DNA of 64,000 bases from Triatoma infestans (taxonomy: Eukaryota > Arthropoda > Insecta > Hemiptera > Reduviidae): contig JAAEAF010001101.1 in assembly GCA_011037195.1 (NCBI GenBank), positions 62,001 through 126,000 of the forward strand, given 5' to 3'. Under the pieces are notes generated by a model. That model made no database searches, was not told the DNA's origin, and saw only the letters and a list, made by a program, of their open reading frames with translations. Shown here piece after piece: positions 1-11,229 of this stretch. Every line of letters starts with the position of its first letter. Position 1 is the stretch's first letter. The translations under genes were made by a program, and so were the position numbers.

Positions 1-529
1 ACTCAGCTCTACAGTGGCTCAAGAATCTAAAAGGCCCTCATTCCAAATATGTAGATGGTAGCTTAAATTAAGCGAATATGATTTTTACATTGAGCATTGA
101 TATGGAAAAAATATCGCGCATGCTGATGCTTTAAGCCGTTGTATAGGCTGCATCAGTACTGACCAGACAGTTGATGATGAACTTATACTCCAGTCCGAGA
201 GAGTGGTTGGATTTGTTTCTCTTCTCTTTACTCTCTTTGGTTGCTGATCTCTCTTTGGTTGCTGTTATAGAGTTACAAATTTTTATGCGAAAAGGGGAGG
301 TATACATAAAAAGTTTGGAAACTATAGGCTTAAAGGTTAGAGGGATGGACGCAAAACAGAGATGTATTGCGTGATACTCGGTTAGATCTAGTATTAGCAC
401 TAGTTTTAATGATGTATATATGTAAGTACGTGTATGTAGGATGATGGTGTCTGTATTAAAACCATCTTATTAAACTCAGTCTTCTAAACGGGGAATAATA
501 TAGTTAAACATATCGATAATAATCACATT
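1..529. other. No gene recognised
   Basis: Opening stretch. The short antiparallel ORFs here show no domain. A minus reading near 100-180 contains no motif I can name. Confidence 0.5.
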
Positions 530-1016
530 AAAGTCGTTGTCGAGAAAATTCCAAAAAACAACTCCTAAACTTCCTTCTCTAAAGTCGCACTTCCGATTTT
601 CTTCAAATTTGGAAATCTAGCAATCTTCTAATTATATTAATATCATATAGGTGGTAGAACTATACATTGTGCTGGAGTGGACTCTAGATTAAAGCTTAAA
701 GCTATTGTTCCCCCCTTGAACATACCAAAAAATATATGATCTTGGGAAAATGTTTGAAATAAAAGTATAGATAGAGCAGGGATTTAAAGAAAATCGTTAG
801 AGATGTTGATAAAATTTAAAAAAAAATTCAGTAGCATCACCAGTTGATGGATTTTGTCTGAAACCTTCATATCAGTTTAAAAAACCTTCGTTTCTGTGAT
901 TTTTCTCGATAGTCTCTCACACACACACACACACACACACGCACACACACACAGTAACTCGATATCGAAAATTTGACACGATCACAATATTCCTCTTACC
1001 ACAAACAAAAGAAAGT
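530..1016 (-). mobile_element. Helentron-like element, old partial copy
   Basis: Reverse orientation. It contains the CGCACTTCCG and CCCCCTTGAACA blocks, a long CA microsatellite (916-953) and CTCGATATCGAAAATTTGAC next to its terminus. The hairpin end is missing or unrecognisable. Confidence 0.6.
914..953. repeat. (CA)n microsatellite
   Basis: About 20 CA units with one G interruption, sitting where Helentron-like copies normally carry their CA/GT tract. Confidence 0.9.
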
Positions 1017-1732
1017 ATCAATAATTAAAAAAGACATTTCCTAAGACTGCAATAAAGATAATTGACGATAATTGGTAATAATAACTTTATATTATTCTTG
1101 AAATTGGTAATTACATTATTAAAAAAAAAAAAAGAAAAGAAAAAATATGATGGAACTATTTCATGTAATGCGCAGTATTATGTCCCTAAAAATAACCTAA
1201 GTACAACAATAAATCTAAATGAAATATAGCTCTCTTGATCATTTAGGCTGTATAAATGATTTTTTTTTGTATGGCCTAAGTCGATATCAAGTGTTTTCCA
1301 TAAATAAACGAAAAGATTTTTTTAAAAAGCAACCATTTTACAATAAAATTGTTATTAATAAAGAAAATTTACAAAAAGAAATTAAGGACCAATAATTAGT
1401 TTATATTTATTACAACTAATGTTTTAAGTAAATTATAATAATACGTAATCCTAACGGTTTAAGTTACATTCAATAAAATCAACGGAAAAGTCATTTAGAC
1501 AACCATTGGGAAAAACCATGGCAACGCTGTGTCCATCCATCAAATCAACATTATGGATTTCAAATTCATGTATAAGAAGAATAATGTCTCTCTCTCTCTT
1601 TCTGCAATTCTTGTTTCTATAGATGAATTTTCTTCAACATGGATTATTATAAATATTAAACTGAAATGGCAGTTTACAAGGGAAGTATGTGCGCAGCTCT
1701 GCCAAGAAATCCTTAAAATCCTATGTTATCTG
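1017..1732. other. No gene recognised
   Basis: AT-rich with A-runs and a short TCTC tract near 1590. Confidence 0.5.
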
Positions 1733-1776
1733 AAAAGTCATCAGAAATATTTTCCGTCATAGCCTGTTTCTTTTTG

Positions 1777-1825
1777 TGGTCATCGACCGGTTTCGGGATG
1801 CTTTTTATCAAACACTGTGATAATA
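1777..1825 (-). ncRNA. Hammerhead ribozyme motif, family 1, core deleted
   Basis: Minus strand reads AAAGCATCCCGAAACCGGTC then GATGACC: the CTGANGA core and the 5' half of stem II have been deleted, leaving the 3' half. Confidence 0.6.
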
Positions 1826-2305
1826 TAGATTTGCACAGAGCAAATACAGTTGATACACTCAGTACCATAAAGCCATATTGCCGAACCGTTAGCCAAGATC
1901 GATTCATAGGCTATTCTGCAACATGATAATGCTCCTGTAGGGGTAGTGAACCCCCACCAATCATCCACTCTAGCGGAGAGAAACAGCTCCTCTCGCAAAG
2001 AGAGGAGGCTCGGCCAGTATATATATATGAGAGATAGGCAATGAGACATCATTCAGATAGAGTTCTATTGATTTACACATCAGTTTAACATCGCTCCGTT
2101 CATATCTTCTTAGCCACGTCAGTCTGTCAGTTCAGTTCAGTTCAGTTAGTGTAAAGTCCTTGGCAGTCAGTCATATACATATATATCTTAAACCAAATCT
2201 TAAGGTGTTATTTATCACTCATCAAGCAACAACCTACATCTCCTCACAACACCCTTACACTCCCGAATTTGACTCTGATAAAAAGATGAGTCTATGTTAT
2301 CACAC

Positions 2306-2372
2306 TGTTTGACAAAAAGCATCTTGATGATGGGCGAACGCCCGAAACCGGTTGAAGACTATAAAAAGAAGC
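2306..2372 (+). ncRNA. Hammerhead ribozyme motif, family 1, degenerate
   Basis: TTGATGA (C3 lost, 2324-2330), intact stem II GGGC-GAAC-GCCC, GAAA (2344-2347), ACCGGT followed by T instead of C, and GAAG instead of GATG. Lies ~300 bp downstream of a TATA-like run on the same strand. Confidence 0.68.
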
Positions 2373-2584
2373 AGACAGAAAATATCTCTGATGCTTTCCA
2401 GCTCTGCGGAACCAAGCACAACAATTACCTGAAAAATATTTCTAATAAAACTGCTAGAACCAAATTGTGAGTCACTGTATGAAAAATATGTTTCAAAATC
2501 TAAAAGATGACCTGTTTTGAAAAAGAATATTTACAAGCGAAGAAAAGTGGATATTTTTGAAAAATCTAAATAAGCGTACGCAAT

Positions 2585-2680
2585 GGGTGCCATAAACCCG
2601 TATTGCCCAACCGGATGTTAGCCCAGATCGACTCTATAGGCTACTCTGCAACATGATAATGCTCCCGCCCATCGTTCGCA
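2585..2680 (+). repeat. Extra copy of the element-centre segment
   Basis: CATAAACCCGTATTGCC...GCAACATGATAATGCTCC repeats 1866-1932 (CATAAAGCCATATTGCC...) with ~15% differences, about 700 bp further on. A third partial unit of the same family. Confidence 0.7.
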
Positions 2681-3843
2681 TTTGACTCCGCATTTGAGTT
2701 AGAGAGAGTAAGCACTTAGTCTCATTCTTCTTAAAACACCGATGTTGCATCATTTGATTAAGTTCTTTTTAGTCTATGATTCATTTTCTCAGAGGACGGC
2801 ATTTTGAAAAATTATGAAGCAATACAATTAGGATGTGAAGAGTTTTTCGGACGAAGTAGAAAAAAATGAAGGTTCAGAATAGACTCAAATAAATGTTTTT
2901 ATATTAACTTTAAAATAAAACTATTTTTATGCACAAAATGTTTTATGTTTTATAAATTAATAACTCAATTTTTAACGGACTGTGTTGCTTAAATTATAAA
3001 GAAAATTGTATGATCAACAGTTGGTATGAACTGTTGCCTGGTCAGATAATACACAGTGAAGGAAAAAAGAAACTGAAAGTTATAGCGGTTGTCACTGCCT
3101 ACATAACAAATTTCCGGTATTTTGATACAGAACTAGAATGAGATGGAATAAAAATGATAGAAACTATATGGATTTCAACTCAAAACAATATGAATAACAA
3201 TTGTATGTATATAAAATTCATTGAAAGTCATTGTTAATCTATCATCTTAATATCAATATTGTTATTATATTACAATGTAAACTGTTATCCAAAATAAACA
3301 GCTGGTATAGTGATGAAGTTGTGTAGAATACTCGTAGGAGAACCAGTATCCTAAACATGGAATAGCTTATTAAGTTTAGGCAATACAATTATAGAATTTA
3401 AACTATATAAATTTTACAGTACAGAAAGAAATATATTATACTTTATTAATTTTACGATAGATAAGATACTATGATAAAAATGTCTCCTAACAATCTTAAA
3501 AGAATCCATCTAGAGATCATCTATATTCTACTTTGAGTTTATTAATATCCTATCAATGATCTATGCTTTCTTGTCATCATACCAAATATGAACAGTTCAC
3601 GACTTTCAGAGGCTGATAAAAATAAAATATATGGATATGCAAAATTCTGAATAAATATGTTAACCTCCCAGATAACCCATTTCTTTACAGTTGCTCTTCG
3701 TCCCACAATACTCTGTTTCCCCATACTATGTCTTCCTTATAATCTAGCTTGCAAGAAACATTCATTATCTTGACTGAAATCTTTAAAATTTGCAGTCTTT
3801 TTTTTATTCTGTTCTCGTTTAACTCTGTGACTAATTCTATTTT
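2681..3843. other. No gene recognised
   Basis: AT-rich. Small unsupported ORFs only. Confidence 0.5.
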
Positions 3844-4580
3844 TACTTTCTCTTACTTCTAGGAAGTATTGTAATCGTGTCAAATTTTCGATATTGAGTT
3901 TTCACCGGAAATATCCGTTTTGAGGTCCCCTAAGTCCAAAAAAGTGGTTTCTAGCAAATGGTCTGTGTGTGTGTGTGTGTTTCTAATTCATTTAAGGGCA
4001 CTTCTGGGGAAGGGGTGGGGTTAGGTTTTCATCTTAACTGCTGTTTCAGTTTATTAGACAATTCTGTCATTTAAATAATGTTAATTAGAATTAAATATGT
4101 TGTTGAATTCAGAGTTTGAAAAAATCGGATAACCGGAAGTGCGTTTGTTTTTAACACTTTACTAAATGATTTATTCACTTTTTCGCAATTTTCTCAAAAA
4201 TGGCTCCGACGATTTTCTCGAAAGTTTGTATATAAACTAAACATGTAAAGATCTACATCTTTTATTTAAAACATTTCTCTGGGAAAATTCATTTAAGGGC
4301 ACTTTTAGGGGAGAGATGGGGGTTACAGCTTCCTCTAAAGTGGTATCATAATTGATTATACGATTGTATCATCCAAACAAAATTAATTAGAAATAAATAG
4401 ATGGCCAAAATTTTAAGTTTTAAGAAAATTAGTAAACCGGAAGTTCCTTTTACTGAACTATTTTTTCAATTTTCGACGAATTTCGTTAAATTTTGTATAC
4501 AAACATTTTGTATAACATTTGTCATTATAATTTTGAGAACAGGAGTAAGAGAAAGTTGTGTGAGTGTTTCACACCACATT
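3844..4580 (+). mobile_element. Helentron-like non-autonomous element (DINE/HINE type), nearly complete
   Basis: Reference copy in sense orientation. It starts ACTTTCTCTTACTTCTAGGA, a near-palindrome, then AATCGTGTCAAATTTTCGA and TTTCACCGGAAATATCC. After a GT microsatellite (3963-3981) come related ~300-bp blocks, each with TTCCGG, CATTTAAGGGCACTT and GATTTTCTCGAAA words. It finishes with GGAGTAAGAGAAAGT, the inverted repeat of the start, a ~22-bp tail forming the hairpin GTGTGA/TCACAC, and CA(C/G)A before a T-run. Terminal repeats set back from one end, a 3' hairpin and insertion in T-rich DNA are the documented design of non-autonomous Helentrons such as Drosophila DINE-1. No Rep/helicase is encoded. 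Confidence 0.7.
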
Positions 4581-4959
4581 TTTTTTGTTTCTCGTAATAT
4601 AAAGGAAGTTCCATGTTTGAAGGATATAAAGTACATTAGAGTGTTTGGATAATCATAATGCACTTTTTTTTTTTTTGACACTTCCTGTTGGTCGGCCAGT
4701 TTGTGCATCTGTCGGAAATTTATTAACATACATCAATATGAACATTTCAAAACCTTAAATCTACCGTGTTGTAACGATGAGTGTAAAGAAAAAAAATGCG
4801 ATGAATAAAAAAATTGTATAAGGGCATAACGATTTTTTTTTTTTTTAAACTTAGAATACTAATTGCATAGATATAAACATATTTTACCCGAAAAGATTAA
4901 TGTTTGGACGTTCTAAAGAACGTGTGACATTAAATTAAATGTTATTGGAGTTTGTGATT

Positions 4960-5320
4960 TTACATTAGGGAACATCAGATACATTTACTAATAACTTTAT
5001 CAGTCTGCAACAAAACTAAGAAAGACTTAGTATGTGTGCAGAAACTGCCATGTTTAAAAAAACTGCACGGCCTTTTTCTCAACTGAAAAAAACTCTTTGT
5101 TATAATCGCACTTCCGGTTGATGGATTTTGATCGAAACTTTGCTGGATTCCTAGGTGTAGGTGATATCTAAAAGGAATGCCCAGTTTGATCTTGCTCTCT
5201 GATGTTTTTGAGATAATTTATTTTACATAATACATATGTAAAACACATTCACACACACACACACACACACACTTCAACTTTACTTGCGGTGAAAACTCAA
5301 ATGCAAACATCTGAAATGAT
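4960..5320 (-). mobile_element. Helentron-like fragment
   Basis: Reverse-oriented piece with CGCACTTCCGGTTGATGG, a CA microsatellite (5248-5271) and GGTGAAAACTC. Both ends are eroded. Confidence 0.55.
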
Positions 5321-5879
5321 CGCTGTAATTACTGTTATTGCTATATGTGAAAGCAAATGAAATTAAGACCGGATGTAGATCAAATTAATTAAGTGCATTG
5401 GAAAAAGACCTTCTAATTAATTTTTTTTTCCTTAACTTAATCTTTGCCAATACAAATTAAATCTATCACTGCTATTCAATTTAATGTGAATGTACAGTTT
5501 CTGCATTGAATATTAAGTAAACATTCTTTCGACATTGATCTCAATTTGGTAATCTATAATTATTACGAATATCTAGCTATAGAATTAATTATTGGAACCA
5601 CTACCTATTGCTTTTTTTTTTATTCATGTTTGAAGCACTCTAAAATAATTAATTACTAAAATTTGTTAAACAATTAATAAAAAAAAAAATTATTGATCTG
5701 TTTCAACACAAATTTGTCCATATTTTAATATATTTTCCCTTCCTATGGCATGAGGAACAATTACTACAATCATGGCAAACCTTCGAAACCGAGTTTTTTA
5801 CCACATTACGTCTTGAGATTCCCTGTGTAAAAACTCAGGGAGCCAAATAATGCGAGATTCATTTAATAACGCCATCAAA
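5321..5879. other. No gene recognised
   Basis: AT-rich, with homopolymer runs. Confidence 0.5.
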
Positions 5880-6140
5880 TATAACGCAAAGATTTTGGAC
5901 AAAATGTTTGATATATTTAGGTGATGCAATTTTACTGAATGGTATTTTGCAGTATTTCGCAATTTTCTTGGAAATACTTTAAACTTTACACTGTTCTGAC
6001 AGATGAATCAGTCTGTTTGGACAAATGAAGGCCTATCACTTTCATTTGAATCATTTTTCCAGGAAAATTGAATTTTTTTAGTGGATGCTGGGGGGGGGGG
6101 TTGAGGCACGTTTCCCCCCATGACTAATGTAGTACAATAT
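5880..6140 (+). mobile_element. Helentron-like fragment with a G10 run
   Basis: Sense-oriented internal block (CTATCACTTTCATTTGAA, TTTTTCCAGGAAAATTGA). A run of ten G (6091-6100) stands where other copies have GGGGAGGGG. Confidence 0.5.
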
Positions 6141-6808
6141 ATGGTTCCACCGTCTATATAATATTAATACGTACTGTATTAAATAAACAAAATGAAATCA
6201 CAATTAAACAAAATAAAAAATAAAAAAGAAACTGTGTCGAAAATAAAATGACATTCAGTCGGCTTCTTTGCATTTCAATCGTTAGTTAGCATGTGTTTTA
6301 TATCATTGATAATGAGAATTTAGATGGAATTATGTAACCAGCCAGCTTGCACAATGCAACACATACATACTTTGTGCAACATTTCAAGAATGTATTCATA
6401 AAACAAATAAATTGTCATTCATTTGAGGCAAGCCTTCTTATCCTGCATTCATTTCATGTAACAGATTAAGGCCAGTTTCTACAGGTTGTTTAATGTTGTT
6501 TTTTGTATATTGTAATTATTGTCCTTTCAAGTAATTGGAAATTTTATTTAATTATAAGTAGCCTAATTAGCATATCGATTAATATGGCAAATAAACTGGT
6601 TATTTTGTTAGTTTGGAAAAGTATTTATTTTCCAATCAAGATGTTGGTCTACTTTACAGATTAGCTATCTAATTCTCTAATTCAGTTTAATGAAATAATA
6701 GACATCTCATCAGAATCTGGTTTATCAAGACAATCTTAGTATTTCAAAATGTTCTAAGGATTATTTCGTAAGGGTGGAAAACACTAACCAGTAAACCAAG
6801 TATAATGG
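6141..6808. other. No gene recognised
   Basis: AT-rich sequence before the perfect hairpin at 6809. Confidence 0.5.
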
Positions 6809-6848
6809 CCTAATTCTCTCCAAGGAGAATGGCTTGGAGAGAATTAGG
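6809..6848. repeat. Perfect 16-bp hairpin at the element edge
   Basis: CCTAATTCTCTCCAAG (6809-6824), loop GAGAATGG, CTTGGAGAGAATTAGG (6833-6848). Outer GTATA/TATAC also pair. The right half belongs to the family 4 element. Confidence 0.9.
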
Positions 6849-8340
6849 TTTATACGAAAAAAGAAACTGGAAATAATGCTGAACACTGTATAATGAGAAA
6901 GTAGCACAAACTGCCAGGACTTTACTCGAATATAGAAATAGGCAGCGAAAGATTTAGAGTGACTGAAGAAAAAGTGCTTGCTGACGCGTTTTAACTGCTT
7001 TATAAACTGTTCTAAAGACTGACCCCTATAGGGCTAAAAAAAAAAATTCATGCCTATATGGGGCATGTAGTAAGTATGCCGCCGTTCCCATGCCGTTTAG
7101 TTCCGGCCTTCACTACCTAGGGCGCTACTAACTGTAGCTTCCCACTTTTTATCACGATGCTGGGTCAACACCGACTTTGCCCTCACGGGAATCGAACCCT
7201 GAAATCCGCACGAAATCCGATTGTGCTAGCCACTAGACCAACGCATGAGGATCCTGTAGGGCTAGCGCAGCTGTAGTTAAACAGTCTCCCACTCTAGTCC
7301 GGCCTATGTAGTGAGTGAGACTCTCAATTTTGTGTGTCTCGGTTTGCTTTAAATCCCACTCTTGGGATCCTATTATACCAAGTGTTAGAACTTCTTAAAA
7401 ATGAGGCTGCATTGTAGTAGTACTTTTTACTACTCTAAAATTTAGGAGCTATTTAACTTGTGGTTTTAGTAACTTCCAGTCTGTTAGGAAAGTTTTAGAT
7501 GAGAGTAGAAGACAGTGTTACAAATGGTGCTACAAAATATGTTTTATCGAATTTTGGTTTTAATTTAGACAGAATAGGTTAATGAAGGAATTTATGGTCA
7601 AGGAGCACTAGCTATTGCCCCAAGATATTGAGGAGATTATCAATTTTAGTCCCTTGTAAAGTCTTAGATGGTTGGTTCATCTAAACCTCTCATCGTTTGT
7701 CTAGATATTTGTTTTGAGATTCTGTTGTTTATTAGAAGTTTCTTATCCCAAGTTAGACACGTATATATCTGTAAAGGCAGGTCCTCTGCCAGCAGAGTCG
7801 TGAAATTCACTATCTATTGCAGTTGTATATAGTTGCCTGTAAAAGTAGGAGAATCAGGATGTGAAAGTAATGGAGTTATGAGCTAGAATTAGGCCTGAAG
7901 TTAGTTTAAATCCTTGTTTAATAGGATCCAAAGTGAGGATAGCAGAGGAAGAGAGACAAAAATGACAGGACCACTCTTTCGGACTAGAGTGGGAGAAATT
8001 GCATAAATACTAGAGATAGATGTACAACAGAGTTCACTCGCCAGTCACAACATGTCATTTACCTTACCCTTTACCACTCTACCATACTCTACATTTTAGT
8101 GTAAAGTCAGTCAGGCAGTCAGTGTCAGCTGTACAATCAGTTGTCATTAGTACAATGTTCAACCATATCTAGTTTGTTCATTCAAACCAACCCATTTCTC
8201 TCCTTCATCACACCCATTATACATGTAATTGCATTCATAAACGAACTCGTTCATGTAAATCTTGGATACTTTCAATTAAGAAAGGTTTATCTATTTTGCC
8301 CCCTTCAAGAGTTGTGCCATGCCATCAGAGCTGTCTGAAT
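6833..8340. mobile_element. Palindromic promoter-bearing element, family 4, interrupted by a SINE
   Basis: Left part (6833-7036 plus 7265-7385) reappears at 44481-44795 without the SINE. The right part (about 7920-8165) reappears at 48097-48330. The two parts are partly inverted relative to each other (TCCCACTCTAGTCCGG / CGGACTAGAGTGGGAG; GGATCCTATTA / AATAGGATCC). After 8000 come GCATAAATACTAG (TATA-like) and GTGTAAAGTCAGTCAGGCAG. The 7386-7920 centre has no recognised match. No protein found. Confidence 0.55.
7037..7252 (-). mobile_element. tRNA-derived SINE with 12-bp target duplication
   Basis: On the minus strand it starts with GTTGGTCTAGTGGCTAGC (A-box region of a tRNA) and, ~35 bp later, GGGTTCGATTCCCG, a perfect B box. 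A tRNA-unrelated body follows, ending at an A-run on the plus strand near 7037. CCTATAGGGCTA (7025-7036) and CCTGTAGGGCTA (7253-7264) flank it with one mismatch. The uninterrupted homologous sequence without the SINE is present at about 44.67 kb, which confirms the insertion. Confidence 0.88.
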
Positions 8341-8451
8341 AATGTCTTCACTGTCATAATTATGAACATTAGTCTTTTATCGATATAAGGCTCCAAAATT
8401 AGGTTAATTTCTTTTTCAATTAATTCAATTGTTTATTCACAAATAATTTTT

Positions 8452-8800
8452 ATATGAAACACTCACACGACTTTCTCCTTCTGTAGTTAATACAATTATA
8501 AAATTAATCAATTTTCTTTAATCTTGGAAATTTTTTTATAACTTAGGTTGGGTTATATGCTGTAGGACCCTAAGCACAGGTAGTTTACTTCAATATAGTT
8601 ACATTGTAATCCAGAAGACAGCGCCACTAACACTGAAGAGACTCAAATAAAATTTAACGCCACAAATTCCTCTGGACACCTATATCCTTCGAGCCCTTCA
8701 TCGCCGGATGTATTTCCGGTAAAAACTCAATTTCGAAAATTTTACACACACGCACAATACTTCCTCCTTCTAGGAGCAAGAAATAGCAAAAATATATATC
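8452..8800 (-). mobile_element. Helentron-like element, deleted copy
   Basis: Reverse copy with its hairpin end (ATGAAACACTCACACGACTTT, 8454-8474). After an internal deletion it has TTTCCGGTAAAAACTCAATT and the end CTTCTAGGAGCAAGAAA. Its last ~130 bp belong to the 842-bp duplication. Confidence 0.55.
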
Positions 8801-9512
8801 AATATTTGTAACATATACAGAAGTAACCGAGTAAGAATTCTAATGGACGACGAAAAATTATACGTTAAATGATATTCGCTTCTAAAAAAAAAACAAAAAA
8901 ACACCCTAAAAAGTGGTCACATATTGTGTCGGCATAAAGAACTATATGTATATTTTTATATTTTACTTTTGTCGAATTAAATATAACCCTCGAATGATAC
9001 CAATTCCAAGATCAAGTATTCTCTATAGAAAGTTAATAAATGACTGAACTATTATCGTAGTAATACAATACAATGAAAGTGAAGGCAAATAGTATTGGAG
9101 AGTTAATTCTTTTCATACGTAATGAATATATATCCTTACCTCACAGGTCTTTTCAGTAGTACTGCATTAATTAATTTTTTTTTTTTATTAATACAACTGA
9201 ATGCTTATGATAGAACAACACAATGCCATCTAATAACCTATAAATGAAGTTTATATTAAGAATTTTATCAACATAACTCAAGGAACTTTCTTAATAGTTT
9301 TATGTTTCAAAATAAATCTTAAGAATAAGATGTTTATCGCAATTAGGATAGAGTTTTAACAAATAATAAAGATCGAAATAATAACTTAAAAGTAAGAGAA
9401 ATAAATAAATAATATTCAATAATTAACTATTAATAAATTTTGTAAAAAACGACAAACAGATAAAAACAAAGAAAGTGATAAAGGAGAGAAATAAACTATA
9501 GAAATAAACTTT
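8671..9512 (+). repeat. Upstream copy of an 842-bp near-identical direct duplication
   Basis: This segment recurs at 10388-11229 at a constant offset of 1717 bp, with no indel and only about one base difference in what I compared. It starts inside the 3' part of a Helentron-like copy (TCTGGACACC) and runs on into AT-rich DNA with no recognised element. The flanks differ completely on both sides. Confidence 0.93.
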
Positions 9513-9519
9513 TTGTGAA

Positions 9520-9880
9520 AAATGTAATATATGCGCAGTTAACATTCCAAGATTAAGGAAAACCGTTATAGTGGTTTTCGAGAAAATAAAAAAAAAACTC
9601 AAGTTAACTGATTTCCTTCAAATTTGGAATTCTAACAATAATTCTAATGCACATTGATATTATATATATAAGTAGTAAATCCGTAAATTGATGTCAATGA
9701 TACTTTTGAGGAAAGCTTAGCGCTACTTTTCCCCCCAGACCTCCCAAAAATAAATTTTCCAAAGAAATGTTTCAAATAAAAGTGATAAGTGGTAATTAAT
9801 ATACGTAATTTAAAGAAACTCATTGGAAACTATTTTTAGAAAATCGCGAAAAGTCTGTGCGTTCACAGTCACATAGAGTA
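9520..9880 (-). mobile_element. Helentron-like fragment
   Basis: Reverse-oriented internal block (TTTTCGAGAAAATAA, CAAATTTGGAATTCTAAC, CAAAGAAATGTTTCAAATAA) beginning right after the first duplicated copy. Confidence 0.5.
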
Positions 9881-10387
9881 GACTAGTCGCTAAAGATATT
9901 TTCTTTTCATATTCAGGGAACCTTAAATTATGTAATTCCGATACATTAGATTAGCAAAAGTAGTGGCCAAAGCCTTATTACACTGAGACTTACAGAGGGA
10001 GGTCTATTGTGGATTCTCAATTGTTAGTGCACGTTTTCCTTTCTGCTTCGTACTTTTGAGCAGGGCTAGCAATATTACCAGCGGCGCCTGTCATATAAAG
10101 CTCATGGCTTCTGGACCTTGCTCCCAACTGCAGAACGAAAAATGTGTACCAGGGTTTCTTCCTCAACCTTCAACCCCCCCCCGCCAGTAGACCTACAATT
10201 ATCGAGATAAAGTTTCGGCTATGGTTAAGTAGAACCCCTAGTAAACTTAAACGAATGTTTCTTAATAAAGAGTTTCGCCTGCCTTTGCCCCGATGTTCCC
10301 TTCCACTAATGAAGAGACACTGGTTCCACTCCATCCAACCTTTGATGGATGGTTTGGATCAGGCTTCTGAACAGACCACAGTAGGGT
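9880..10387. other. GC-richer unclassified segment between the duplicated copies
   Basis: About 10.0-10.39 kb is visibly richer in G+C than its surroundings, with a C-run near 10175 and a plus ORF of ~119 codons (10144-10503) that continues into the repeat. The translation shows no domain I recognise. It may be a fragment of a retroelement 5' region. Confidence 0.4.
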
Positions 10388-11229
10388 TCTGGACACCTAT
10401 ATCCTTCGAGCCCTTCATCGCCGGATGTATTTCCGGTAAAAACTCAATTTCGAAAATTTTACACACACGCACAATACTTCCTCCTTCTAGGAGCAAGAAA
10501 TAGCAAAAATATATATCAATATTTGTAACATATACAGAAGTAACCGAGTAAGAATTCTAATGGACGACGAAAAATTATACGTTAAATGATATTCGCTTCT
10601 AAAAAAAAAACAAAAAAACACCCTAAAAAGTGGTCACATATTGTGTCGGCATAAAGAACTATATGTATATTTTTATATTTTACTTTTGTCGAATTAAATA
10701 TAACCCTCGAATGATACCAATTCCAAGATCAAGTATTCTCTATAGAAAGTTAATAAATGACTGAACTATTATCGTAGTAATACAATACAATGAAAGTGAA
10801 GGCAAATAGTATTGGAGAGTTAATTCTTTTCATACGTAATGAATATATATCCTTACCTCACAGGTCTTTTCAGTAGTACTGCATTAATTAATTTTTTTTT
10901 TTTATTAATACAACTGAATGCTTATGATAGAACAACACAATGCCATCTAATAACCTATAAATGAAGTTTATATTAAGAATTTTATCAACATAACTCAAGG
11001 AACTTTCTTAATAGTTTTATGTTTCAAAATAAATCTTAAGAATAAGATGTTTATCGCAATTAGGATAGAGTTTTAACAAATAATAAAGATCGAAATAATA
11101 ACTTAAAAGTAAGAGAAATAAATAAATAATATTCAATAATTAACTATTAATAAATTTTGTAAAAAACGACAAACAGATAAAAACAAAGAAAGTGATAAAG
11201 GAGAGAAATAAACTATAGAAACAAACTTT
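10388..11229 (+). repeat. Downstream copy of the 842-bp direct duplication
   Basis: Matches 8671-9512, including long homopolymer runs (A9/T-runs) that would normally drift. The first mismatch I noticed is near the end (GAAATAAAC versus GAAACAAAC), immediately before homology stops. Confidence 0.93.

Larger units (their letters stand above)
1733..2425. mobile_element. Penelope-like palindromic element, family 1
   Basis: Inverted arms (left ~1733-1835, right ~2290-2425) each hold a hammerhead relic and the family end AGCTCTGCGG. The ~450-bp centre has a TATA-like run (2018-2030), a five-unit CAGTT repeat (2128-2149) and a TGTAAAGTCC / GGCAGTCAGTC box (2152-2174) shared with other elements here. 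No protein is encoded. Attribution to Penelope-like pseudo-LTRs rests on hammerheads plus inverted organisation and is an inference. Confidence 0.6.

Noticed and set aside
7190..7250. A functional tRNA gene
   Set aside because: A and B boxes are there, but the sequence has no tRNA cloverleaf 3' half and occurs in several diverged copies; it is a SINE head.
7955..7998. GAAA-containing hairpin CCACTC/GAGTGG as a hammerhead
   Set aside because: No CTGANGA core before it and no GTC/stem I after it; only a hairpin conserved between two repeat copies.
10144..10503. 119-codon plus ORF as a gene
   Set aside because: Runs into the duplicated Helentron-like segment and shows no conserved motif.
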